A DNA stretch of 45,192 nucleotides from a virus, in IMG/VR virus record IMGVR_UViG_3300046616_000357, positions 1 through 45,192 of that record, one strand, 5' to 3'. Under the pieces are notes generated by a model. It was not told where the DNA came from and did not search any database. It saw nothing but the letters and a program-made list of their open reading frames with translations. The position numbers and the translations under genes are program-made. Shown here piece by piece: positions 1 to 8,036 of the stretch. Position 1 is the stretch's first letter, and every line of letters starts with the position of its first letter.

Positions 1-27
1 TGCGGGTCGGGTGCGAGATTTCCAGCC

Positions 28-86
28 ATTCCGTAATCCTCTTCCGATAGCGAGGTAACGCTACAAGCGTATGAGGATTACGGAAT
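28..86 (-). terminator. Nested inverted repeat after the tail-fibre gene
   Basis: Perfect 14-base arms ATTCCGTAATCCTC (28-41) and GAGGATTACGGAAT (73-86) enclose a second small stem, TAGCG/CGCTA. It lies just past the stop of the leftward fibre gene, so a terminator or transcript-end structure is the simplest reading. There is no clear U tract, so an operator or processing site is possible. Confidence 0.5.
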
Positions 87-106
87 CGATTGTTAACTAG
101 CGATAC

Positions 107-2017
107 TCAGGAAAGCGCGCCCCAGACAGTACCGTTCGCCACGTTCGTAATGCTGTTGACCGTGATGGACCCCGGCATCGAGGCAAGGCCCGAGCCATAG
201 GCGCCGAATCGGTAGTTGGCCGGAGTCAGGTTCACGTTGGTGACACCGGTAACGACGCTGGCTCCACGGGCGACGGACGGCATGGTTGTGCCGCCCGACA
301 CGAGATAGGCAATCCAGTACGCACCCGGTGCGAGCGAGTGCGAGACGGCCATCGGAGCCGACTTCGCGCCGGTCGACTGCATGCTCGTTGAGACGTCGGA
401 ACTCTGGTCGATGAGCACTCCGGCGCTCGTGTAGAGGCCGATGTACGTACCGGTCAGCGCTGCACCCGCACCCGAGACGACCCACCAGAAGGTGGAGACG
501 GTCTTCGTCGTGCGCAGGAACACCTTGGACAGAGCCAGCGCGCCGGACGACAGCGTGACTGCCGTAGGGCCGCAGGTGGCCGGGTCCTGAGTCCAGGTGG
601 CCAGACCGTGGTCGGACGGCAGGGCGAAGCCGCCTGCGGACAGGTCGAGCGCCGAGACGTCTGCGGCGGTCAGCGTGATGCTGGCGCCGCTCTTGCCGTT
701 GACCGTGGTCGGGTTTCCCTGGGGCCCGGTCGCTCCTGTAGGGCCTGGGTCTCCCTGCGGGCCCTGGACACCCTGAATGCCCTGCGGACCGGTCGTGCCG
801 GTATCGCCCTTGGGACCCTGCGGCCCGGTGGCACCAGCGGGACCTTGTGCTCCCGTAGCCCCGGTGTCTCCGGTGTCGCCCTTCGGCCCTTGCGCTCCCG
901 TAGGGCCGGGAACGCCCTGCGGCCCCTGGGGGCCCTGCGGACCGGGCACCGTGGAGTCAGCACCTGCCGGGCCTTGTGGACCGGTTGCGCCCTGTGCTCC
1001 GGCCGCTCCGGTGTCACCCTTCAGACCCTGGATACCCTGCGGGCCTTGCGGACCGGGATCACCTTGCGGTCCCTGGGCTCCGGTCGATCCGGTCGCTCCG
1101 GTGTCGCCCTTGACGCCCTGTGCGCCTTGCGGCCCGGTGTCGCCCTGGAGTCCCTGGGGACCGGGGTCACCCTGAATGCCCTGTGGGCCGGGCGCTCCCT
1201 GCGGGCCTGCTGCTCCCGTGTCACCCTTCGGTCCCTGGAGTCCTGCGAGGCCCTGCGGACCTTGCGGTCCGGTCTCCCCTGGGATCCCCTGGTCGCCCTT
1301 GGGTCCGGCGATCCCCTGGATGCCCTGGGGGCCCTGAGCGCCGTCCGCTCCCGTATCGCCCTTTGGCCCCTGGGGCCCGACCTCGCCCTGAAGTCCGGTC
1401 GCGCCTGTGTCACCCTTCGGTCCCTGGATGCCCTGGAGTCCCTGCGGGCCCTGGGGGCCGGGCACCGTGGAGTCGGCGCCAGCAGGACCCTGCGGACCGA
1501 CCGCACCCTGTGGGCCCTGCGGTCCGGTTACTCCCGGGTCGCCCTTGTCTCCCTTGTCGCCCTTGGGGGCCGGAGGCATGTTCAGCGTGCCCATGGAGGA
1601 CGGGACCTTGAGGAGGGATGCCACCTCCACGTTCGGCACGATCGCGGGCAGCCCGACGTCGAACGGCTTCTGCGTCTGGCCGTCCACGATGCCGGTGAAC
1701 TTGTAGGTGAAGTTTCGCGGGGAGAGCGAGCCGTTGTCGCTGGCGAGAAGCGTGACGGAGTACCGGCCGTTGAGGAGGTCGATCTCCTTGCGGCGCAGGC
1801 GGATAACGGCACCTGTCGCGGGGTGCACCAGTTTCGATATGGAGGGGTCGATGTTGATGCGACCGGAGGCGGGCCTGCCGTCGTTGTCGAGGTGATATCC
1901 GGTGACGGTGACCGTGGCGACGTCGTCCGGGAGTTCCGTGGGAGGCACGTATACGCCGCCCTCTGGCCAGTTTTCATTCTGGACGGTGAAGCCCGGAATG
2001 GACCATGCGTCGTTCAA
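107..2017 (-). CDS. Collagen-like minor tail / tail-fibre protein
   Basis: 636-residue virion protein, probably the host-contacting fibre. Residues 1 to about 148 form an N-terminal attachment domain. Residues about 150-440 are Gly-X-Y triplets (GPQGPQG, GPKGDTG), expected to form a trimeric collagen-like shaft. Residues about 440-636 form a Thr/Ser/Gly-rich C-terminal head, likely the receptor-binding tip. The start is TTG at 2017, preceded by AAGGA at good spacing; no better ATG is present. It follows the terminase gene with a 9-base gap, so the two are probably co-transcribed. The shaft contains a duplicated block around [15 protein letters not shown], a sign of growth by repeat recombination. 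The fold of the tip is not recognised. Confidence 0.88.
   Translation of the reverse strand: MNDAWSIPGFTVQNENWPEGGVYVPPTELPDDVATVTVTGYHLDNDGRPASGRINIDPSISKLVHPATGAVIRLRRKEIDLLNGRYSVTLLASDNGSLSPRNFTYKFTGIVDGQTQKPFDVGLPAIVPNVEVASLLKVPSSMGTLNMPPAPKGDKGDKGDPGVTGPQGPQGAVGPQGPAGADSTVPGPQGPQGLQGIQGPKGDTGATGLQGEVGPQGPKGDTGADGAQGPQGIQGIAGPKGDQGIPGETGPQGPQGLAGLQGPKGDTGAAGPQGAPGPQGIQGDPGPQGLQGDTGPQGAQGVKGDTGATGSTGAQGPQGDPGPQGPQGIQGLKGDTGAAGAQGATGPQGPAGADSTVPGPQGPQGPQGVPGPTGAQGPKGDTGDTGATGAQGPAGATGPQGPKGDTGTTGPQGIQGVQGPQGDPGPTGATGPQGNPTTVNGKSGASITLTAADVSALDLSAGGFALPSDHGLATWTQDPATCGPTAVTLSSGALALSKVFLRTTKTVSTFWWVVSGAGAALTGTYIGLYTSAGVLIDQSSDVSTSMQSTGAKSAPMAVSHSLAPGAYWIAYLVSGGTTMPSVARGASVVTGVTNVNLTPANYRFGAYGSGLASMPGSITVNSITNVANGTVWGALS
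705..1575. repeat. Tandem Gly-X-Y coding repeats of the fibre shaft
   Basis: Nine- to eighteen-base units such as CCCTGCGGGCC and CCCTTCGGTCCCTGG recur across this stretch. A longer unit with the phrase GGGCACCGTGGAGTC occurs at about 940-960 and again at about 1460-1480. All encode collagen triplets on the minus strand. Copy number should vary by slippage or recombination. Confidence 0.85.
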
Positions 2018-2026
2018 GGGAGTTCC

Positions 2027-3613
2027 TTAGCGCTGGAAGGGAGAATTGGAAACCTCGACCTCGGGCATCGTGTAGTCCTTTGTCAGGACACAGGCGAGCG
2101 CCAGGGAATCCGCGTAGTCGTCGTGCGCATCAGCAGCGCGGGGAGCGGCTGCGAGTACGTACGGACCTTCGAAGTGCTTCTCCAGGTCTTCCATCTGCTG
2201 CCGGAAGCGCTTGTACGACTTGAGGCGACGGGTATAGGCGTGCGCGGGCCAGGAGATCAATCCCCGGTTCATGAGTTCCATGAGGTGCTTCCAGCGCTTG
2301 GACTGTTCCGGGCGCTGGGAAGAAAGGGCCACGATGTCGATGTCGGGCATAAGGACCCTGAGCCGGGATATGACGACGTCGCCGACTCCGCCTTCGTCGA
2401 CTGCGATGGCCATGACGTTGTAGTTCCGGACGAACTCGACGATGCGGAAGTACTGGGCTTCCCAGTCCATGCCGCCGAGGTCCATCCAGTTCAGGACCCG
2501 GTGCTCGTAGTTGCCGAACTCGTCGGGCTGGTCCCAGCGGACCCACACGGCCGTGACGATCGTGGAGTCCTGCTTGCGCGCAGGGTCGATGCCGATGACG
2601 ATCGGGCTCTTGTGGTAGGCCGGGACCACCTGCATGGAGACGTCGCCGAGTTCGTCGAGGCGCTCGGTGGTGGTGAACATGCCCTTGTCGAGCAGCCACA
2701 TGAGGCGGTACGACAACTTGAATTCGTCGGAGTCCTCACCGATGCGGAGGAGTTCCTTCTTGACGAACTTGGCGTAGTTCTCGTTCCACTTCGAGACTTC
2801 TTTCCAGTCTGCGTCGAAGTGGTTCTGCCGGGCGCCGCGCTTTGTCGCGGTCCGCCGGTTGATCTGGATCTGGTTGTAGAAGACGCCCTTTTCGTATGTG
2901 GGCGTGCCGGTGAAGACCATCGTCGCGTTGGTCGAGGCGCCCATCGGGCCGATCGACTTGTTGACCATCTTTTCGTCCGCGCCCTGGCACTCGTCGATGA
3001 GAATCAGGTGGTAGGTGCGGCCTTCGATGGTGGCGCGGGGGTGGCAGGTCTGCTTTCGCACGAGGGAGCCAGAGCGCTTGAGGGAAATGGAGCGGCCCTT
3101 GCCCTGTACGGTGTCGTCGATTTCGGGGTCCGCCATGATTTCCAGGGCGTGGTCACTGGTGAGGCGGGCCACGATTCGGCCGTAGAGGTTGTCGGCCTGC
3201 TCTTCCACCGGGGCAAATGCTCCGACCCACAGACCCTCTTTGAACTTGTCCATCAGGTCGGGAAAGATCTTCGCCAGCCGGGGGAACATGATCATGCAGG
3301 CGGCGACGACATTGGCCACGGTCTCGCTCTTGCCGGACTGGCGGGAGAACAGGGCTGTGAGGGTGGCGCCGTCGTTGATGATCAGCGACTCGATCAGACG
3401 AGCCGCGAAGGGGCGCTGGTAGCCGTAGAGAGGGTGGCCGGAGACCTCGTCGACGATGACGAGCATCTTCGCGACGATCTGGTCTACGAATGCCTGCGAG
3501 GTCTGGTCGAGGACCACCTCGGTGTCAATCCGCGCCTGACGCTCTTCATCGGTCTCGTCGCTGATGAACTCGTCGTACTCGACGTCCTCCGTAACAGACA
3601 CGCCTAACCCCAA
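2027..3613 (-). CDS. terL: Terminase large subunit (ATPase/nuclease)
   Basis: 528-residue motor that cuts the DNA concatemer and pumps genome into the prohead. The Walker A-like motif SRQSGKS is near residue 90 and Walker B LILIDE near 203-208. The C-terminal RNase H-like nuclease acidic residues are visible in IGIDPARKQD (D343), AVDEGG (D406) and HDDYADSL (D498-D502). The length is usual for the family. The annotated start is TTG at 3613; GTG at 3601 (residue 5) is an alternative. The start lies inside a long hairpin (3601-3645). The gene lies upstream of the fibre gene in the transcription direction and downstream of two small DNA-binding candidates. Confidence 0.95.
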   Translation of the reverse strand: MGLGVSVTEDVEYDEFISDETDEERQARIDTEVVLDQTSQAFVDQIVAKMLVIVDEVSGHPLYGYQRPFAARLIESLIINDGATLTALFSRQSGKSETVANVVAACMIMFPRLAKIFPDLMDKFKEGLWVGAFAPVEEQADNLYGRIVARLTSDHALEIMADPEIDDTVQGKGRSISLKRSGSLVRKQTCHPRATIEGRTYHLILIDECQGADEKMVNKSIGPMGASTNATMVFTGTPTYEKGVFYNQIQINRRTATKRGARQNHFDADWKEVSKWNENYAKFVKKELLRIGEDSDEFKLSYRLMWLLDKGMFTTTERLDELGDVSMQVVPAYHKSPIVIGIDPARKQDSTIVTAVWVRWDQPDEFGNYEHRVLNWMDLGGMDWEAQYFRIVEFVRNYNVMAIAVDEGGVGDVVISRLRVLMPDIDIVALSSQRPEQSKRWKHLMELMNRGLISWPAHAYTRRLKSYKRFRQQMEDLEKHFEGPYVLAAAPRAADAHDDYADSLALACVLTKDYTMPEVEVSNSPFQR

Positions 3614-3645
3614 TCCCGTTTTCTCTACGGAATTGAGGTTAGGCG
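3601..3645. repeat. Long hairpin over the terminase start
   Basis: Arms CGCCTAACC (3601-3609) and GGTTAGGCG (3637-3645), with further CAAT/ATTG and CCG/CGG pairs inside, give a stem of about 16 pairs with two mismatches. It covers both candidate start codons of the terminase gene. On the plus strand it is followed by TTTTC, so it could stop antisense transcription. A translational control hairpin or a packaging recognition site are alternatives. Confidence 0.55.
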
Positions 3646-3685
3646 TTTTCTGCTACTGCTTTGTAATTATCGCTTCCGGAAGACT

Positions 3686-3946
3686 TCAGCCGCTACGTCG
3701 AATGTCCCTCGCGGCGATGATCTGCTGTGCGCGCTGGCGCGTGAAGCCGAACATCCTGCCCAGTACGTCGTAGGTGTAGCGGCCCTTGGCATAGACAGCG
3801 GCCACCAGAGAGTCACGGGCTTCCGTCGTCACCGCCGGATAGTCCTCGAAGCACATCTGGTCGCAGTACAGCGGGGCGTCCTTCTTGGCCACGCCCAGCA
3901 GCCTGCGGCATCCCCGGCAGCGGACATCGACCAGCAAATCACTCAT
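3686..3946 (-). CDS. Small zinc-finger/HTH protein, possible terminase small subunit
   Basis: 86 residues. The N-terminal half has CRGC (C9, C12) and a second pair near C28 and C32, a likely zinc knuckle. The C-terminal half (about 50-82) reads as a helix-turn-helix, with TYDVLGRMFGFTRQRAQQI. It sits just upstream of terL, where small terminase subunits often lie, but I see no family match that proves this role. It overlaps the upstream gene by 8 bases (ATGA type). Another possibility is a transcription factor for the packaging operon. Confidence 0.6.
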   Translation of the reverse strand: MSDLLVDVRCRGCRRLLGVAKKDAPLYCDQMCFEDYPAVTTEARDSLVAAVYAKGRYTYDVLGRMFGFTRQRAQQIIAARDIRRSG

Positions 3947-4223
3947 CGACCTGCGCCTCTCCCGTCAGCCGGTCCCGGGTCTCGTCCTCGACGCCACCAG
4001 CCCCGTTCTCGTGCCAGGCGCTCTCGACGCCCTTGAGGAACTCGTCCAGGAGACCGATCGGAAGGGTCAGCCCGCGCCCGTAGGTGTCCAGCGAGGGGAT
4101 GTACTCCCGGCAGTCGATGAACAGGCCGTCCTGGGGGCTCTGAACTGTGGAGACGTGAATCTCCTTGTCGTGCACGTACGCAACCCGGGCGTGGATGGTC
4201 CTGCCCTCAGCGAGATCGTCCAT
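3939..4223 (-). CDS. PC4-like ssDNA-binding protein (tentative)
   Basis: 94 residues. The stretch FIDCREYIPSLDTYGRGLTL followed by an amphipathic helix resembles the PC4/YdbC single-stranded DNA-binding fold (IREYY...G..GI.L...W..L). It is the first gene of the leftward packaging operon, with a good ribosome site (GGAGGA) before ATG at 4223 and a promoter at 4251-4280. The role could be transcription of late genes or packaging. The match is by motif only. Confidence 0.5.
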   Translation of the reverse strand: MDDLAEGRTIHARVAYVHDKEIHVSTVQSPQDGLFIDCREYIPSLDTYGRGLTLPIGLLDEFLKGVESAWHENGAGGVEDETRDRLTGEAQVDE

Positions 4224-4250
4224 GGCTTCCTCCGTCGCTCTATGTAAGGC

Positions 4251-4280
4251 ACCCTACACCTGCGCAAGCGGTATCGACAA
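4251..4280 (-). promoter_or_regulatory. Promoter of the packaging operon
   Basis: Minus-strand TTGTCG (4275-4280), an 18-base spacer and TAGGGT (4251-4256) lie upstream of ATG at 4223. It overlaps the opposite promoter at 4274-4303, so the two may exclude each other. Confidence 0.45.
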
Positions 4281-4303
4281 CCCGCTTGACGAGGGAGTAG
4301 AGT
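4274..4303 (+). promoter_or_regulatory. Rightward promoter for the 4.3-4.8 kb pair
   Basis: TCGACA (4274-4279), an 18-base spacer and TAGAGT (4298-4303) lie about 34 bases before the ATG at 4337. Confidence 0.45.
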
Positions 4304-4336
4304 GGGCATCCTTGACAGACGGACGAGGAGCACACC

Positions 4337-4549
4337 ATGGGCATGTACCCGATGCAGGACCCGGAGAAGTGCCCTACATGCGGACGGGACCTTAAAGAAG
4401 CGCCCAAGCCGGAGAGGGTGCAGGTCAAAGACTTTCCGGCCGAGGTAACGTACGCCAGTGATCCGGTCTGCGGGGGGCGCTGGCACGTATGGGACAGAAC
4501 CTCTCCGCTGCGGAAGCAGGCTCAACCCTTCGTGGACGGAGAGCAGTGA
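4337..4549 (+). CDS. Small zinc-ribbon protein
   Basis: 70 residues on the plus strand. CPTC at residues 12-15 and a later Cys in DPVCGGRWHVW suggest one zinc site. The ribosome site GAGGAG is seven bases before ATG. The last base of its stop overlaps the ATG of the next gene (TGATG), so the two form a small rightward operon opposed to everything around them. Function unknown. Confidence 0.7.
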   Translation: MGMYPMQDPEKCPTCGRDLKEAPKPERVQVKDFPAEVTYASDPVCGGRWHVWDRTSPLRKQAQPFVDGEQ

Positions 4550-4779
4550 TGGACGACTGGCACATCCAAAACGGCATACAGGGCTACGCGCACGACAGCG
4601 AACTGGACGCCCTTCAGCAGCGCGAACTCCGCTCCGAGCAGATGGAGTTCTACAAGCGCGCCAACACCCCGCCCTTCGAGGGCTTCGGCGGTTGGCAGGG
4701 AGTCAAGGAAGCCGCGACAGGCGTGGGCATCCTCATGATCTTCGGAATGATCCTCAAGTACGGCTTCGGCATCGGCTAG
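4549..4779 (+). CDS. Small tail-anchored membrane protein
   Basis: 76 residues. The N-terminal half is charged and helical, with several Glu/Gln. Residues about 55-74 (TGVGILMIFGMILKYGFGIG) are a single membrane segment at the C terminus. It is translationally coupled to the zinc-ribbon gene and ends just before a strong bidirectional terminator. Superinfection exclusion or a holin-like role are possible but not shown. Confidence 0.7.
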   Translation: MDDWHIQNGIQGYAHDSELDALQQRELRSEQMEFYKRANTPPFEGFGGWQGVKEAATGVGILMIFGMILKYGFGIG

Positions 4780-4785
4780 GCTGCG

Positions 4786-4830
4786 CAGCAGAAAGGCCCC
4801 ATCCGTCTGGCGGGTGGGGCCTTTCTGCTG
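4786..4830. terminator. Bidirectional terminator
   Basis: Perfect 16-base arms (4786-4801 and 4815-4830), centred on AAAGGCCCCA/TGGGGCCTTT, separate the rightward pair from the leftward tyrosine recombinase gene that ends at 4833. Runs of A and T flank the GC core on both sides. Confidence 0.9.
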
Positions 4831-4832
4831 TC

Positions 4833-5909
4833 CTACTGTGCCCGGCGCAGCGGGACGACGTTCTCCTGGCTGACCATCGCGGTCAGGAAGGCCTTGCCCT
4901 TCATGGTCTCGTCGCGGCGCCTGCGCTCCGAGGACAGGCCCAGGTAGCGCTCGGTGGTGGCCATGTTCGAGTGGTGCAGCAGGGCCGAGACCGTGCGGAG
5001 CCCGGCGTCGTAGCCCAGTTCCGTGGACAGAGAGTCGAAGTACGCGCGGGCGACCGCCCGGCGGATGGTGTGCGTGCCCTCGTAGCGGGTGGGCAGCCCC
5101 ACGGCCGCGAGCGCGTGCTTGACGATCTTCTCTGTGCGCTGGACAGGCCGGTCTGGGTGCCAGACGAAAGGTGTGCGGACGTAGACCCGCTGGCCGGTCG
5201 CCTCGTCGAGGTAGTGGGTGGAGATGGTGTTCCCCGTGCGGGCAGGGAACAGGTAGTCGTCGGCGCGTAGCGGGCGGCCCAGCAGCTCGGCGTACTCGAC
5301 CAGCCACAGGCGCAGCTCGCGCTCCAGGTCGGCCGTCAGCGGCATCTCGTCCTCCTCCCGCGTCTTGACCACGGTCACGAAGACTTCCGACCGCACGAAG
5401 TCGACGTCCCCGACGCGCATGCCCGTGATCTCCGAGGCCCGGCAGGCGGTGTTGATCGCGGTGGCCAGGTAGGCACGGTGCATCGCGCACTCCGCCTGGT
5501 CCAGGAGCTGGAGCAGAAGCGAGGGTGGAGGCTGCTGGCGGCGCTTCTTCGGCTCCGGCAGCGGCTCGACGCCGGTCAGGTAGTTGTCCAGCGCGGTGAA
5601 TCCGCTGTTCTTGCAGTAGGTGAAGAACACCTTGAGCCGGGCGCGGTAGTTGTTGTGGGTGCTGGGGCCGACGGCCTCGCGGATCGGCTGGCCCTTGATG
5701 CGGGTGGAGTGGGCGTCCATGATCCCGCCCGGCCCGTAGAAGAAGTCACGCACCTGCTTGGCGGAGAGCTGGGAGAAGTCGGGGTTGCCCAGGTGCTCGG
5801 CGAACCGGGGCAGCAAGGTGGTGTCGACGCGCATGGTGTTGTCGGCCTTGCCGGAGCGCTCCCGGGTCTCCAGGTACTCCTCGACGGCGCTGCGCAGTGC
5901 GATGGTCAC
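4833..5909 (-). CDS. int: Tyrosine recombinase (integrase)
   Basis: 358 residues from GTG at 5909, chosen because AAGGAGG sits at ideal spacing; an in-frame extension to 6050 lacks a ribosome site and would run through the promoter. The N-terminal arm/SAM-like core-binding domain spans about 1-120. Catalytic residues are visible in order: R157 (ACRASEITGMR), K182 (VVKTREEDEMP), H280-R283 (THTIRR), H312/H313 (LLHHSN) and Y322 (TTERYLG). It should carry out site-specific integration or excision of phage DNA. It lies next to a second integrase of the serine family, an unusual pairing. The attachment site was not identified. Confidence 0.93.
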   Translation of the reverse strand: MTIALRSAVEEYLETRERSGKADNTMRVDTTLLPRFAEHLGNPDFSQLSAKQVRDFFYGPGGIMDAHSTRIKGQPIREAVGPSTHNNYRARLKVFFTYCKNSGFTALDNYLTGVEPLPEPKKRRQQPPPSLLLQLLDQAECAMHRAYLATAINTACRASEITGMRVGDVDFVRSEVFVTVVKTREEDEMPLTADLERELRLWLVEYAELLGRPLRADDYLFPARTGNTISTHYLDEATGQRVYVRTPFVWHPDRPVQRTEKIVKHALAAVGLPTRYEGTHTIRRAVARAYFDSLSTELGYDAGLRTVSALLHHSNMATTERYLGLSSERRRRDETMKGKAFLTAMVSQENVVPLRRAQ

Positions 5910-5940
5910 GCTTCCTCCTTGTGTGGTGGCTGCGGGTCTG

Positions 5941-5969
5941 ACTCTATCGTCGTCAAGTGCATACATCAA
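5941..5969 (-). promoter_or_regulatory. Promoter of the tyrosine recombinase gene
   Basis: Minus-strand TTGATG (5964-5969), a 17-base spacer and TAGAGT (5941-5946) lie about 32 bases before the GTG start at 5909. Confidence 0.55.
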
Positions 5970-5974
5970 GTCGC

Positions 5975-6008
5975 TTGCATAGCGATTCCGAGGAATCGAT
6001 AGTACGGT
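5975..6008 (+). promoter_or_regulatory. Palindrome-spaced promoter of the 6.0 kb micro-protein
   Basis: TTGCAT (5975-5980), 22 bases and TACGGT (6003-6008), then 6 bases and the ATG. The palindrome CGATTCCGAGGAATCG (5983-5998) fills the spacer. There is no ribosome site, so the mRNA is probably leaderless. GATAGT at 5998-6003 with a 17-base spacer is an alternative -10. The same layout recurs at 31455-31488. Confidence 0.55.
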
Positions 6009-6014
6009 TCCCGT

Positions 6015-6161
6015 ATGACGATGACAGAGATCAGCCCGGCACCGCTTCATACTTCCGCCCCGACAGCAGAGGAGGCGTGGCTGGCCGCATGGACGGCCCG
6101 AGCGCCCGTCCTGGAGCCCGAGAAGGCCGACGAGGTCCTGGAGTTGATGGGCCTGCTGTAG
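6015..6161 (+). CDS. 48-residue micro-protein divergent from the tyrosine integrase
   Basis: Short plus-strand gene with high third-position GC and a terminator right after its stop. The C-terminal part (AWLAAWTARAPVLEPEKADE) resembles the 41-residue product at 7900, which is divergent from the serine integrase. Both also recall the small 'APPLTPEQR..L' proteins often seen beside actinobacterial integrases. It carries the CTTCATACT element in frame (Leu-His-Thr, residues 11-13). Possible roles are directionality factor, regulator or toxin/antitoxin part; none is shown. Confidence 0.6.
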   Translation: MTMTEISPAPLHTSAPTAEEAWLAAWTARAPVLEPEKADEVLELMGLL

Positions 6162-6163
6162 AC

Positions 6164-6199
6164 GAAACCCCCGGTCGCCAGTGGCTTCCGGGGGTTTTC
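6164..6199. terminator. Bidirectional terminator
   Basis: GAAACCCCCGG and CCGGGGGTTTTC form a stem between the rightward micro-protein gene and the end of the leftward serine integrase gene. Confidence 0.85.
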
Positions 6200-6207
6200 G
6201 CTGTCTG

Positions 6208-7752
6208 CTACGCGGCGAAGATCGGCTCTATCCTCGCGGGGTCGAAACCGCCGCCCCTCTTACCGTCCCGCGCGGGGTGGATGACCACTGCGGTCAGGAC
6301 GGTGCGGGCCACGATGCGCTGACGCTCGACCGACATGCCATCCCAGCCGACGCGCAGCAGCTCGGGAGTGACGGCCCGGACGGCGGCAGGGGCCGAGTAG
6401 GCGCGCAGGGCGCGGAGGTCCTTCTTCTCGGCCTCCAGGTCGTCGAGGGTCGTCATGTAGGTGACGGCCTTGACCTTCTTCGCCTCCCACAGGGCCTTGA
6501 TGTCCTTGATCTCCTGCTCGACCTCGGCCAGCCGGGCTTCCTTCTCCGGCGTCCAGTCGCTGTGGACCTGCTCGGGAACCTTCTTCTCCTTCGTGGACTT
6601 CTCCACGATGTTCCAGATCAGCTTCTTGATGAGTTCGTCGACCCGGGGGCCGGTGACGCCCATCCGCCCGCAGGCGTCGGGGTTGGAGGAGGTCTTGTTG
6701 CAGTTGTAGCCGAAGGAGTCGGACTTCTTTCCCCGGATCCATACGGGCTTTCCGACCATGGGGTATCCGCACCGGCCGCAGCGGCAGATCCGGGACAGGA
6801 AGTACTTCACCGCCACCTTCTGGTCGTAGGCGGCGTAGTTGCGCGGGTGGGCCTTCTCGCGCTCCTTCTTCGCGCCCAGGACGGCCTCGTACTTCTCTAC
6901 CGGGCAGAGCGGCTCCCACGGGCCCATGACGTAATTGCCCTCGGCGTCGTACTGCACCTCTCCGAGGTATATCCGGATCCCGGCGTTGCGCGGTCGCATG
7001 ATGATCGTCTTCACACCGGCCCACGTGTAAGGCTTTCCGGTGTCCTTGTTGAGCACGCCGGAGTCGAGGAAGAACTTGGCGATGGTGGTGTTCTTGTCTC
7101 CGGCGATGTACATGTCCATCGCCTTGTTGACGATGTCCTTGGCGACAGGGTCGGCTTTGTCCCTGTCCTCTTCCATCCAGCCGTAGGGGTGCGTGCCGCC
7201 GTGGTAGCGGCCCTTTTCGGCACGGTACTTGTTGTCGCGTTTGATTCGCCGGGAGGTGTCCTCGGAGGACTTATTGGCGATGGAGACGTAGAGGCGTGCG
7301 GAGAACCGGCCGTCGGAAGTGGTGAGGTCGAAGTTCTGTCCGGAGAGGGTGTCGAAGACCAGCCGCTTCTTCTTCCTCTCGATGAAGTCCTCGTAGACGT
7401 CGATGTACTTCTCAAGGTCGCGCGGCTGGCGGGCGAACCGGTCGATGTCGTAGGCGAGGACTCCGGCGATGCGCTCGGCCTTGAGGTCGGCGAGCATGCG
7501 GAGGAAGTCCACGCGCTTGACGTTGCGCTTGAAGGCGGACAGCCGGTGGTCCTCGTACCAGACCACGGTGCGCTCGTGCTTCTCGGCGAGGTAACGCAGG
7601 TCCTCCTTCTGCTTGACAATCGCCTTGCGCTCCTCCTCGGCGGCCTCCTCCTCGGTGATGCGACCGGCCTTCACGGCCCGCCGGAGTTCAGCTACGTCCA
7701 CGTCAGAGATGCGGAGGTAGCCCCCCAACGGGCGGTCGTCCCTGATACCCAC
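6208..7752 (-). CDS. Large serine recombinase (integrase)
   Basis: About 514 residues. The start is uncertain: GTG at 7752 is chosen because the resolvase domain begins at once after it (GGYLRISD, nucleophile S16); the open frame continues to 7929. Resolvase domain residues about 10-170, with the conserved DIDRFARQPRDL (R105, R108). The recombinase domain follows at about 180-300. The zinc ribbon uses CRCGRCG (about 323-328) and Cys near 351 and 361. A Glu/Lys-rich coiled coil lies at about 385-445. It should catalyse attP x attB integration without host factors. The phage thus has two unrelated integrases side by side. A dyad at 7789-7808 just upstream is a candidate attP core. Confidence 0.9.
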   Translation of the reverse strand: MGIRDDRPLGGYLRISDVDVAELRRAVKAGRITEEEAAEEERKAIVKQKEDLRYLAEKHERTVVWYEDHRLSAFKRNVKRVDFLRMLADLKAERIAGVLAYDIDRFARQPRDLEKYIDVYEDFIERKKKRLVFDTLSGQNFDLTTSDGRFSARLYVSIANKSSEDTSRRIKRDNKYRAEKGRYHGGTHPYGWMEEDRDKADPVAKDIVNKAMDMYIAGDKNTTIAKFFLDSGVLNKDTGKPYTWAGVKTIIMRPRNAGIRIYLGEVQYDAEGNYVMGPWEPLCPVEKYEAVLGAKKEREKAHPRNYAAYDQKVAVKYFLSRICRCGRCGYPMVGKPVWIRGKKSDSFGYNCNKTSSNPDACGRMGVTGPRVDELIKKLIWNIVEKSTKEKKVPEQVHSDWTPEKEARLAEVEQEIKDIKALWEAKKVKAVTYMTTLDDLEAEKKDLRALRAYSAPAAVRAVTPELLRVGWDGMSVERQRIVARTVLTAVVIHPARDGKRGGGFDPARIEPIFAA

Positions 7753-7788
7753 TCCTCGTACCCCAGCTTCAGCTACTCTTGTCAAACG

Positions 7789-7808
7789 GTCTGGGGTACA
7801 CCCTAGAC
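7789..7808. other. Candidate attP dyad for the serine integrase
   Basis: Imperfect palindrome of 20 bases with arms GTCT.GGGT and ACCC.AGAC around a central AC, directly upstream of the serine integrase gene, where attP of large serine recombinases usually lies. Weak symmetry extends outward. A minus-strand TTGACA at 7780-7785 overlaps this area, so it may instead be an operator of the int promoter. Confidence 0.3.
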
Positions 7809-7832
7809 GAAGCGTATGTAGTTCTGTCAAAG

Positions 7833-7868
7833 TTGGGACATGCGGAGTTCGACGTAACTCCGTACAGC
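7833..7868 (+). promoter_or_regulatory. Operator-containing promoter of the 7.9 kb micro-protein
   Basis: TTGGGA (7833-7838) and TACAGC (7863-7868) flank a perfect inverted repeat CGGAGTT (7843-7849) / AACTCCG (7856-7862). The palindrome-between-boxes design matches the promoters at 5975 and 31455, although the spacer here is 24 bases. Confidence 0.4.
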
Positions 7869-7899
7869 GGACAGGCAGTCGACAGAGAGGTGACCTGCA

Positions 7900-8025
7900 A
7901 TGATGACGGACAGCGACTGGATCGCTCACTGGGTGTCAGCGGCCCCGACCCTCAGCTCCGAGGTCCTGGAGACCATCGCCGACGCCGTCGAGGCAGAGGA
8001 CGACGAGGAACTGCTGGCAGCCTGA
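7900..8025 (+). CDS. 41-residue micro-protein divergent from the serine integrase
   Basis: Starts at ATG 7900 (or 7903) after AGAGGTG. The acidic product contains DWIAHWVSAAPTLSSEVLET, clearly similar in pattern (W-x-A-x-W-x-x-x-A-P-x-L) to the product of the gene at 6015. Each integrase thus faces one member of the same mini-family. The gene ends before a strong terminator. A role with the integrase (directionality or regulation) is an inference from position. Confidence 0.6.
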   Translation: MMTDSDWIAHWVSAAPTLSSEVLETIADAVEAEDDEELLAA

Positions 8026-8036
8026 CACCATACGAA

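Noticed and set aside
705-1575. Regular repeats resembling a CRISPR array
   Set aside because: Units are short, uneven and without spacers, and they encode Gly-X-Y triplets in one frame. No cas genes are present.
608-3607. A 999-codon plus-strand open frame across the fibre and terminase genes
   Set aside because: It is antisense to two genes with clear motifs; high GC makes long antisense frames common. The repeat pattern in it is only the mirror of the collagen triplets.
6181-7806. Long plus-strand frame opposite the serine integrase
   Set aside because: The minus strand has the complete recombinase signature; the plus frame has no ribosome site and low-complexity content.
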